Source: Kribbella turkmenica
GTDB lineage: Bacteria > Actinomycetota > Actinomycetes > Propionibacteriales > Kribbellaceae
Length of the DNA stretch: 48,312 nt
Direction of reading: 5' to 3'
Assembly: GCF_004348725.1 (NCBI RefSeq)
Contig: NZ_SMKR01000036.1
Coordinates: 1-48,312, forward strand
A model generated the notes under the pieces. That model saw nothing but the letters and a program-made list of their open reading frames with translations. It was not told where the DNA came from and ran no database searches. Position numbers and translations under genes: made by a program. This document shows, piece after piece, positions 15,991 through 23,537 of this stretch; the first letter of the stretch is position 1, and the number at the start of each line of letters is the position of its first letter.

Positions 15991-18366
15991 ATGCGGGAAT
16001 CGGACCACCTGGATGTGCCCGTGGTCGAACGGGCGCGGACTCGATCTCTCACGACGATCGGCGCAGGGTCCGCGGAGCCGGGCCCGGTGTCCCAGGTCCG
16101 GAGATTGCTGATCACGCAACTGCCGTGGCTGTTCACGTTGCTTGCCTCGGTCGCCGGGCTGCTCGCGATCGACGTGCCGCTCGGCGCGATCGTCCGCTAT
16201 ACCGTCTACTTCGTCGTCTGCGTGGTCCTGCCCGGCGTCTTGTTGATGCGGGCGTTGTGGCGCAGCACCGGCAACTGGGCCGAGGACGCCGGCTTGGGTG
16301 CAGCGGTCGGTATCGCCTACCAGCTTGCCGGGTGGGTTCTGTTCACCTGGTTGGGCGGACAGCAGGCCCTGGTCGTCTGGCCCGTGGTGATCCTGCTGTG
16401 TTTCGCTCTGGTGCCGAGGCTGCGGCAGCACTGGCGGATCGCCGAGCCCGAGCCCTTGCCGATGGCGTGGTCCTGGGCGCTGTCGATCTGCCTGAGCCTG
16501 CTCGCGTTCGCGATCACGCTCGGCCTGATGGCGGATCACGTGCCACCGCCTCGTGGCGTCTCGTACTATCCCGACCTGCTGTACCACCTGTCGATGGTGA
16601 ACGAACTGCTCCGCAGCATCCCGCCACAACTGCCGCAGGCGGCGGGAGAGGCCTTGGAGTACCACTGGTTTCCCAATGCCGACATGGCGGGCGCCGTCGA
16701 CATCACCGGGCTGTCACCGATCCTCGTGCTGTACCGGTTGTGGATGGTGCCGGTGACGTTCGCCGCCCTGCTGGCCGGCGCGGCGTTGGCTCGTCAGGTG
16801 AGCCGGGTCTGGTGGACCGGAGTCCTGGTCGGCGTCAGCTTCGTCGTACCGCACCTCGGCTTCCTGGTGCCTGCCTGGCCCCAGGTGGACCCGATCGGCC
16901 CAGTCAGCTTGCTCAGTCCTTCGCAGACGTTGGCGACGCTGGTCGCCACCGCAGCAGCCTGCTTCGTCATCGGGGCACTCCGTCGCGGCAGCGGCAGAGG
17001 TGTCTGGGTCCTCGCGGTGGCCGTGGCCGTCGTCGGCGGTGGGTCCAAGCCGACGGTACTCCCCATCCTGCTCGGCGGAGTGGGGCTGTCGGCGTTGTTC
17101 CTGCTCCTGCGGGACCGTCGGGTCCCTTGGCGGTCCGTGCTGATCGGAACACTGCTGGTCGCAGTCGCTGTCGGGACGCTGCTTACCGTGACAGGGAGCA
17201 CCAGTGGCTCCAATGTGCAGTTCCTGGCAATCGCGAAGCACCAGCCTGGTTATCGCGGGGCCACAGGTGACGGTTCGATGGCCGGCACAGGCGGTCTGTT
17301 GCTTCCCTCTCTGACCGGCGACCACCTTGCGTTGGCAGGGGCCGTGGTGACGCTCGCTGCACTGGCACTCGCGCATGCCGGCCTGCTGGCCGGCCTCGCG
17401 TTGAGCACGGTCAAGGCAGTGCGGCGCGACCCGGTTGCCTGGTGGCTGGTCGGCGCGCTGGCCGCCGCCTGGCTCGGGCTGTGCTGGGTGGATCACCCGT
17501 CCGCGAGCCAGTACTACTTCCTTCGTTCCGGCTCACCGTTCGCTGCAGCCGCCGCCGGCTGGCTGATCGCTGCCGGCGTCCGTGGCCGTAGCCGGCGCAC
17601 GATACTGCGCGTCGGCCTGGCCGGGCTTGCCACAGGTGCCGCGATCGCGGTGTGCGCGGACCTGGTCGGACAATCCCCCACCGGGACGCGGGCCGCTCAG
17701 ATCGAAGTGCTGGCCCGGCCGCTGCTGACGGCTGCCGGACTCGCCGTGCTGGTGACGGCGGTCTGGCTGCCGGCGAAACGCCTGCGGCCGGGACTGACCG
17801 GACTGGGAACTGCTTTCGCGATCCTCGTCGTGATCGGACTGCCGATCGGCACGACCGCTGCGGATGCTTGGTCGGCGCGTGACAGGCCCGGATCAGGGCG
17901 CTACGAGTCGAAGTTCTGGCGGGTCTACCCCGACGAGGTCGCCGCGGCACGATGGCTGGCGGACAACTCCTCGCCGGAGGATGTCGTGGCCACCAACACC
18001 TTCTGCCGGCCGGCTGGTGCGAAGCCGCCCGGATGCGACGCCCGGGGCTACATCGTCAGCGGTGTCGCCGGACGCCGGACGCTGCTGGAAGGGTGGGCCT
18101 ACACGCAGCAGGCGCTGGCAACGCACGGTGTGGACGGCCGGAAGTACACCGTCCAGCCCTCGCCGTGGCCGGATCGGGTCGAACTCGTCAGCCGGGTCCT
18201 CGCCGCCCCGACCGCACACCTGGTGACGCGCCTGCGGTCGGAGTACGGCGTGCGCTGGATCTACGCGGACCTCCGTGCCGGGCCGGCTTCGCCGAAGCTG
18301 GGCGACTTTGCCGTGCTCCGCCACCAGGACTCCCGGGTGAGGATCTACGACATCGCCCAGCCGTGA
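15991..18366 (+). CDS. GT-C-like polytopic membrane protein, paralogue 3 of 4
   Basis: A 791-residue membrane protein, the head-to-head twin of paralogue 2; only 80 bases separate the two starts. The N-terminal 45 residues are charged and cytoplasmic. Then come the shared segments RSTGNWAEDAGLGAAVG, YYPDLLYHLSMVNEL and GEALEYHWFPNADM, many helices, and an outer C-terminal domain with TNTFC, GCDARGYIVSG, RRTLLEGWAYTQ and YGVRWIYAD. The start ATG follows GGAGGGAAG directly, so the 43-codon longer ORF is rejected. The short divergent gap suggests shared control with paralogue 2. The two Cys residues in the outer domain could form a disulphide, since both paralogues 2 and 3 have them at the same places. 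Confidence 0.8.
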   Translation: MRESDHLDVPVVERARTRSLTTIGAGSAEPGPVSQVRRLLITQLPWLFTLLASVAGLLAIDVPLGAIVRYTVYFVVCVVLPGVLLMRALWRSTGNWAEDAGLGAAVGIAYQLAGWVLFTWLGGQQALVVWPVVILLCFALVPRLRQHWRIAEPEPLPMAWSWALSICLSLLAFAITLGLMADHVPPPRGVSYYPDLLYHLSMVNELLRSIPPQLPQAAGEALEYHWFPNADMAGAVDITGLSPILVLYRLWMVPVTFAALLAGAALARQVSRVWWTGVLVGVSFVVPHLGFLVPAWPQVDPIGPVSLLSPSQTLATLVATAAACFVIGALRRGSGRGVWVLAVAVAVVGGGSKPTVLPILLGGVGLSALFLLLRDRRVPWRSVLIGTLLVAVAVGTLLTVTGSTSGSNVQFLAIAKHQPGYRGATGDGSMAGTGGLLLPSLTGDHLALAGAVVTLAALALAHAGLLAGLALSTVKAVRRDPVAWWLVGALAAAWLGLCWVDHPSASQYYFLRSGSPFAAAAAGWLIAAGVRGRSRRTILRVGLAGLATGAAIAVCADLVGQSPTGTRAAQIEVLARPLLTAAGLAVLVTAVWLPAKRLRPGLTGLGTAFAILVVIGLPIGTTAADAWSARDRPGSGRYESKFWRVYPDEVAAARWLADNSSPEDVVATNTFCRPAGAKPPGCDARGYIVSGVAGRRTLLEGWAYTQQALATHGVDGRKYTVQPSPWPDRVELVSRVLAAPTAHLVTRLRSEYGVRWIYADLRAGPASPKLGDFAVLRHQDSRVRIYDIAQP

Positions 18367-18413
18367 AAGACCGAGTCGATCACGCGCCGACAGACCGCAG
18401 GCCCTGGAATTGG

Positions 18414-18419
18414 TATAAC
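18414..18419 (+). promoter_or_regulatory. Candidate -10 box for a leaderless transcript
   Basis: TATAAC matches the -10 consensus at five of six positions in a very GC-rich setting. A GTG start at 18426 lies 6 bases downstream, where transcription would begin, and no Shine-Dalgarno is present. I see no good -35 element. This suggests a leaderless mRNA for the capsule-synthase-like gene. Confidence 0.45.
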
Positions 18420-18422
18420 TCT

Positions 18423-20123
18423 GTGGTGACAGCCCAGATCCAGGTTCAGCAAAGTCTCACGGACACTGTGGAGTTTCCGCAGTTCTGCACGACGGCCAAC
18501 GAGTTCTGGGAACGGAACCGGCTTCCGGGTGGGGAGCGGGTGATCCTTGTCGAGGCGATGAGCCAGGACATTCGCGTCACGTTGCGTAACCTGACGGTCG
18601 CGAACGTCCTGCGGCGGTTCATCCCGGCCCAGCTGGTCGTCTTCACCGGCGCGGACGACGACTGGAACGAGATCCTCTGGACGTTCTTCGACTCCGAGGT
18701 GCTGTCGGCGATCTCGCGCGCGTACGGCGCGGTCGACGTGATCGACATCCACGACCTGGTGGACAGCCGGATCGCCGACCGCGAGCCTGGCGATCTGCAT
18801 GTTGCCGGGAAGGACCTGCCGGTGACCGGGTCGGGCATCGAGCCGGCCGTCCTGGAGGAGATCGTCCGCGCGACACTCAGCCGGGTGCTCAAGGTCCCGC
18901 GGGTGACCGACGAGATCCGCGCCGGCGCGAAGTACGCCGAGGTCCGGCAACGGAGCGAGCAGTTCTCGAACATCTACGATGCGCTCTTCGCCGGCCTCGA
19001 CCCGGTCGCGCTGGTGACCAGCCACGTCGACTACAACCATTGGGGGCTGGCGGTCGAGACGGCCACCCGGTTCAACGTGCCGACGGTGCACGTCCAGAGC
19101 ACGGGCACCCTCAAGGCGTATGCGCTCTTCCCCGAGAAGCGGCGTGGTGCGGCAACCTTCCGGGCCGAGCTCACCCATCAGATCGGGGAGTTCTTCGAGC
19201 AGTACGTCTGGTCGAACCGGGACCGGTTGCGTTCCAGCGCCGAGCTGAGCGCCTGGCGAGTCAAGGGCGACTGGGGGCGGCCGGCGTGGTGGCGTGGTGG
19301 CGCGATGGCGGCGATCGAGTTGCAAACCCCCGAGGATCGGCTGTCGCTGCGCGAGCACGCGCTGGCGCGGTTCGGCTTCGACCCCGACAAGCCGGTGGTC
19401 GCGGTGTTCAACCACGCGATTTCCGACGCGCCCCGGACGAACGTCGAGATCTTCGACGACCTCGCTGCCTGGTACGAGGCGACGGCGGACTACGCGACCA
19501 AGCGTGCGGACGTGAACTGGTTGTTCCTCGACCACCCGAACCAGAACCTGTACGACTCGACCGGTTTCTTCGACAGCCTGAAGGAGCGGCTCGCCGGCTC
19601 GCGGCTGGTCTTCCTGCCCAGCCTCGAGCTGAGCAAGAACGTGATGTGGAGCCTGGTCGACCTCGGCGTCACGGTCCGCGGCAGCATCAGCAACGAGCTG
19701 CCCGCCTTCGGCATCCCGGCGATCCAGGCGGGCTGGTCGGAGTGGAGCAACTGCGGATTCACGATCGTGGCCGACGACGCCGGCGACTACTGGAAGCGGC
19801 TGGACGAATCGATCGATAGCATACTGGCCGGGCGCCCGCTGATCACCGAGGAGCAGATCGAGCGTGCCCGGCTCTGGGCGTGGTTCTACCGCAGCGGTGC
19901 GGATGTCCCGACCCAACTGGTACAGCCGTGGGAGATGGGCCGGACCCAGCCGTTGCTGCGCGCCGTCAGGGTGTCGATGCGGCACGTCGAGGCAGACGCC
20001 GACCCGGCCTTCACCGCAGTTCGCCGGATGTGGGTCCGAAAGGAGCCTTTCCTGACCCGCATCGACATGACGTTGCCGCCGCAGGAGTTCGCCTTGGCGC
20101 TGGGAGGAGTGAGCGAGCTGTGA
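18423..20123 (+). CDS. Capsule-synthase-like protein, candidate nonulosonate glycosyltransferase
   Basis: A 566-residue soluble protein that looks like a GT-B transferase of the capsule polysaccharide biosynthesis group (KpsC/KpsS-like). Evidence is a HVQSTGTLKAYALFP block near residue 225, FLDHPNQNLYDS near 365, and FLPSLELSKNVMWSLVD followed by VRGSISNELPAFGIPAI near 395-425, the usual nucleotide-binding C-terminal half. KpsC/KpsS enzymes transfer the CMP-activated sugar Kdo, so a CMP-Pse transferase is an attractive guess here, but only a guess. Starts GTG 18423 and GTG 18426 are both possible; the second fits a leaderless transcript. It leads a coupled operon that includes pseG and overlaps the next gene by 4 bases. 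Confidence 0.72.
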   Translation: MVTAQIQVQQSLTDTVEFPQFCTTANEFWERNRLPGGERVILVEAMSQDIRVTLRNLTVANVLRRFIPAQLVVFTGADDDWNEILWTFFDSEVLSAISRAYGAVDVIDIHDLVDSRIADREPGDLHVAGKDLPVTGSGIEPAVLEEIVRATLSRVLKVPRVTDEIRAGAKYAEVRQRSEQFSNIYDALFAGLDPVALVTSHVDYNHWGLAVETATRFNVPTVHVQSTGTLKAYALFPEKRRGAATFRAELTHQIGEFFEQYVWSNRDRLRSSAELSAWRVKGDWGRPAWWRGGAMAAIELQTPEDRLSLREHALARFGFDPDKPVVAVFNHAISDAPRTNVEIFDDLAAWYEATADYATKRADVNWLFLDHPNQNLYDSTGFFDSLKERLAGSRLVFLPSLELSKNVMWSLVDLGVTVRGSISNELPAFGIPAIQAGWSEWSNCGFTIVADDAGDYWKRLDESIDSILAGRPLITEEQIERARLWAWFYRSGADVPTQLVQPWEMGRTQPLLRAVRVSMRHVEADADPAFTAVRRMWVRKEPFLTRIDMTLPPQEFALALGGVSEL

Positions 20124-21364
20124 CCCGAACCTTCACCGTTCCGCATTTCCAGACCGCGTTCGATCGGAGGATCGAGCCGCTGGCGCTGCCAGGCGAACTC
20201 CGCTCCGGGGCGGCCCCCGAGCTGACCACGGTCGACCAGATGGTTCGCGGAAACGCCGTGATCGGTCGTTTCATCGCCTCGCCGGCACTGCTCGGCGTCA
20301 AGGTCCGGCCGACCGGCCGTCCGGTCCGGGTCACCGCGCATTTCCGCTTCGACAGCATGTCGCTCGGCTGGTGGGAACAACGGATCCTGACGCCGGGGCC
20401 GATCCGTGGTGCCGGTGCGCCTCGGCTGGTGCTGGTACGCGCGCAGGGCAAGACCCGCGGCGCCGCGTTGCTGATCCGGCCGGAGGTGGATTTCCGCCGA
20501 GCGGCGACCGGGCTCGTCTGCTTCGATCTGCAGCCGGAGGAGCTGACTGTTGAAGGACTGTTCGTCTTCGAGATGATCAGCATCGACACGGGCCGGCCGG
20601 AGTGGGCACCCGCCGTGCCGGCCGGTTCGGTCGGCATCATGATGGACCTGATCGAGTTCGCCGAGGTGGACGGCGATCGCGAGCTCGGCCTGGTCTCCAC
20701 CGGCACCCTGCCGTCCGACCCGGAAGACGGCAGACTGACGCTCGGCGCGGGGTACTTCGTGGCCAATCCGGGCGACCGCGACGAGCCGAGGCGCTGGATC
20801 GCTCGCGCGACTCTGGTGGCACCGGTGCTGCCAGGGCCCCGGACCAAGTTCGCGCCGCTCGTCGACCCGGTGGACGAGCCGATCGACAGCCGGCCGAGCA
20901 CGTCGCGCGACGCCAAGCAGAGGATCAAACACAGGGCCAAACGGGCCGCCCGCTGGGTCGTCCCGGTGGCCGCCGTTCCGGTTGCGCGCAGAATGCGCAG
21001 GCGGGCGGCAGGTCTTCAGCGCAGACTTCGGCGAGCCGCCAAGCGGCGGATGTCCGCCCGCTCCGCCTGGCTGAGCGCTTCCCTTTCGGCTCCGCGGGCC
21101 TCGGCGCGCAACCCCCTCGCGGATGTGATGGCCGACCTGGTCAGCCGGAACCTCGTGCAGGTGGAGCTGGCCGGGATCGGATCCGGTGCGACGCCCGGCG
21201 TGCAGGTGCGGGCACGTGCGGGAGCGGAGATCGAGATCGTCACCGATGGTCCACTGAGGGTCCCGGCGCTGGTCCGGCTGTCGATCGACCCGGCGAGCCT
21301 CCGCGGGGTGCCGGGCGTCGACGACAAGACGGTGCGCTGGGATCTCGTCGAGACCGAGTCCTGA
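20120..21364 (+). CDS. Protein of unknown function with a basic central segment
   Basis: A 414-residue protein I do not recognise. Residues 1-250 are rich in short beta-strand-like stretches (VRVTAHFRFDSMSLGWWE, RLVLVRAQGK, GLVCFDLQPEEL). Residues about 265-330 are strikingly basic and probably helical (Arg/Lys-rich, including RRMRRRAAGLQRRLRRAAKRR). The last 75 residues are again beta-like. There is no signal peptide and no transmembrane helix. The GTG start overlaps the upstream stop (GTGA), and its own stop overlaps the next start (TGATG), so it is translated as part of the pseG operon. A scaffold or carbohydrate-binding role with the basic segment touching the membrane is conceivable. Function unknown. 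Confidence 0.75.
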   Translation: MTRTFTVPHFQTAFDRRIEPLALPGELRSGAAPELTTVDQMVRGNAVIGRFIASPALLGVKVRPTGRPVRVTAHFRFDSMSLGWWEQRILTPGPIRGAGAPRLVLVRAQGKTRGAALLIRPEVDFRRAATGLVCFDLQPEELTVEGLFVFEMISIDTGRPEWAPAVPAGSVGIMMDLIEFAEVDGDRELGLVSTGTLPSDPEDGRLTLGAGYFVANPGDRDEPRRWIARATLVAPVLPGPRTKFAPLVDPVDEPIDSRPSTSRDAKQRIKHRAKRAARWVVPVAAVPVARRMRRRAAGLQRRLRRAAKRRMSARSAWLSASLSAPRASARNPLADVMADLVSRNLVQVELAGIGSGATPGVQVRARAGAEIEIVTDGPLRVPALVRLSIDPASLRGVPGVDDKTVRWDLVETES

Positions 21365-22410
21365 TGGTCGCCGAATACCGGCCGCGACTCACTGGCGACG
21401 GGGATCAGAACGGCGCGCTGCTCCGAGGTCTGCTGAACGACTCCGAACCCGGCCGCGTTTTCCTGCCGACAGGCTCCTACCCGATCACCGGAGGGCTGGT
21501 ACTCACCGATTCCTGGCGCCTGTGCGGCTCCGGTACGACGTTGTGGCGGCGGGAGGCCGAGGAAGCGCCGCTGATCCATGTCCTCGGATCGGGCGTTTCG
21601 GTCACCGACCTCACCCTCGAGCTCCCGGACGCCACGCCCGGTCCGCACGACGGGGCCGAGTGGACCGCCATCACGATCGGCCGGTACTTCTACACCGAGA
21701 AGCCGGAGTGGATCGAACGGATCACCGTGGAACGAGTGGTGATCCGGCGTGCCGCGCGGTGTCCGGCGAACAACATCACGCTGATCGGGGCTGTCCGGGC
21801 CGCGCGAATCGCGAACGTCGAGGTGCACGGGGGTGGTACCGCCGTGATGGCGCACTGGGGTGCCGTCGGCGCGGCCGTGAACGACATCACCGGGCACTCG
21901 CTGCACCCGCACCACTTCCAGGTGGAAGGGCTGCGGGTGCACGACGCCTTCGAGGCGTTCTGTCTCAGCTCGGTACACGATGTCGAGGTGCGGGACGTGC
22001 GGTGCGAGCGGGTCGAGATCGGATTCCGGTTGTTACCCGGGGACAACACCGACCGGTACCACGAGAAGGGTGCCGACTCGGGCATCAACCGCCGCCTGTC
22101 GATCCGCGGCTGTGACATCGGCTGGTGCGGTGACCTCTACGCCATCCGCGTCGCGGGCTGGGGACGGAGCGAGGTCGATGGCACCGTCACCACTCGGGCG
22201 TACACCGACCTCGTCGTGCGCGACGTGACGGTCCGGACCCTGCCGCTCGTGGTTCACGGCCGTGCGCCCCGGGAAGGACGCCGCCCGATCGTCATCGAGG
22301 ACGCCGGTCTGGTGGATCTCGACCACGTCCGGGTGCTGTCCGACGGGGCCGTTGTCAACGCAAGTCACGTGCACGGCGCGCCTGGCGGACCTGGTACGGC
22401 CGGGGGATGA
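21364..22410 (+). CDS. Right-handed parallel beta-helix protein
   Basis: A 348-residue protein with the repeated rung pattern of pectate-lyase-like beta-helices: successive stretches such as ITVERVVIRRA, ARIANVEVHGGG, FQVEGLRVHDA, SVHDVEVRDVRCERVEI and TDLVVRDVTVRTL spaced about 22-28 residues apart. The N-terminal block with GRVFLPTGSYPITGGLVLTDSW (broken here at G/R..W) is the usual cap of tail-spike and epimerase-like proteins. There is no signal peptide, so it works in the cytoplasm or is exported another way. It is coupled to both neighbours by overlapping stop/start codons in the pseG operon. A lyase, epimerase or glycan-modifying role is inferred from fold only; His/Asp-rich loops (HPHHFQ, GDNTDRYHEKGAD) might form the active site. 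Confidence 0.75.
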   Translation: MVAEYRPRLTGDGDQNGALLRGLLNDSEPGRVFLPTGSYPITGGLVLTDSWRLCGSGTTLWRREAEEAPLIHVLGSGVSVTDLTLELPDATPGPHDGAEWTAITIGRYFYTEKPEWIERITVERVVIRRAARCPANNITLIGAVRAARIANVEVHGGGTAVMAHWGAVGAAVNDITGHSLHPHHFQVEGLRVHDAFEAFCLSSVHDVEVRDVRCERVEIGFRLLPGDNTDRYHEKGADSGINRRLSIRGCDIGWCGDLYAIRVAGWGRSEVDGTVTTRAYTDLVVRDVTVRTLPLVVHGRAPREGRRPIVIEDAGLVDLDHVRVLSDGAVVNASHVHGAPGGPGTAGG

Positions 22411-23435
22411 CGGTGCGGATCGGCGTCAGGTGTGATGTCGGCCCCCGCCGGGGGATCGGTCATGTGATGCGGAGTCTGGCGCTGGCCGAGGAGCTGGTCG
22501 GACGCGGGGCGGAGCTTGTCTTCGTCTGCGACAGCCACACGGTGCCGTGGGCGGACGAGCAGATCCGGAGCCGGGGGATCCCGGTCGAAGCGGCGGTCCG
22601 GTCGCCACAGGAGCACCTCGACCTCTTCGCGCGGTTGCGGCTCGACGCCGTCGTGTTCGACTCCTACGACCTGGACGCGGAGGTGTTCGCCGCCGTCCGC
22701 ACGTCCGGGCTGCCGACGCTCGCGATCGTCGACGGCGACCTGCGCTGCGCTGAGGCGGACCTCTTCGTCGACCAGAATCTGGGGGCCGAACTGGACCGCC
22801 CGCTGCTGCCGGAGGCCTCCACCCGGCTCGCCGGCCTCGACTACGTCATGCTGCGCAACGAGATCCTCCGGCTCCGGACCTCCGCGCCGCCGCAGCCGCG
22901 CGGGCACGGAGTTCCCAAGGTGTTCGCCTTCTTCGGCGGGACCGACGCGTTCGGCGCCGGCCCGCACGTCGTTCGGGCGCTCGCCGCGAGCGGCGTTCCG
23001 TTCGAGGGGCTCGTGGTCGCGCCGGGTGACGACCTCGCCCACGCGATCCGCGCGGTGGCTCTGGCACCAGGCCAGCAGGTCGAGGTGATCGGGCCGACGT
23101 CCGAGCTGGCCGAGGCCGTGGTCGCGTCGGACCTCGTGCTCAGCGCCTCGGGGACGTCGACCTGGGAGCTGTTGTGCCTCGGCGCCACCGCGGGACTGGT
23201 CTGCGTTGCCGACAACCAGGTGATGGGTTACGAACGAGCGGTCGCCACCGGCGCCGCGATCGGCGTAGGCGTCCTGTCCGATCTCAAGCTGGACCCGTCA
23301 CCCGCGGCCGCGGTACTCCGTCGGGTGCTGCTGGACCCCGTGGAACGTGCCCGGGTGGCCGTCGACGGGTGGAAGCTGGTCGACGGCCAGGGCCGGTCCC
23401 GGGTCGCCGACGCGTTGTTCCAGCTGATCTCGTAG
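22407..23435 (+). CDS. pseG: UDP-2,4-diacetamido-2,4,6-trideoxy-beta-L-altropyranose hydrolase
   Basis: A 342-residue GT-B-fold hydrolase of the PseG/SpsG type. The N-terminal signature GPRRGIGHVMRS (12-23) carries the conserved G-x-GH-x-x-R, with the His usually taken as catalytic. The C-terminal nucleotide-binding half has SASGTSTWELLCLG near residue 245, followed by A-D-N-Q. It removes UDP from the diacetamido sugar to free 6-deoxy-AltdiNAc for PseI. The ATG overlaps the stop of the beta-helix gene (ATGA), with CGGGGG just upstream. Length agrees with Gram-positive SpsG-like members and is somewhat longer than Campylobacter PseG. It is the only pse gene on the plus strand. Confidence 0.87.
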   Translation: MTVRIGVRCDVGPRRGIGHVMRSLALAEELVGRGAELVFVCDSHTVPWADEQIRSRGIPVEAAVRSPQEHLDLFARLRLDAVVFDSYDLDAEVFAAVRTSGLPTLAIVDGDLRCAEADLFVDQNLGAELDRPLLPEASTRLAGLDYVMLRNEILRLRTSAPPQPRGHGVPKVFAFFGGTDAFGAGPHVVRALAASGVPFEGLVVAPGDDLAHAIRAVALAPGQQVEVIGPTSELAEAVVASDLVLSASGTSTWELLCLGATAGLVCVADNQVMGYERAVATGAAIGVGVLSDLKLDPSPAAAVLRRVLLDPVERARVAVDGWKLVDGQGRSRVADALFQLIS

Positions 23436-23537
23436 ATCGTCGCTCAGCCATAACTTCTGACGGTTCATCTCGTTGCCGCTTCAGAGAGTGCTTCGGGGGC
23501 CATCGCGTAAGCATGCAGTGAGGGGAGAAATGCCGGA

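Noticed and set aside
18345..19985. Long minus-strand frame of 546 codons
   Set aside because: It is antisense to the capsule-synthase-like gene; no family motif is seen.
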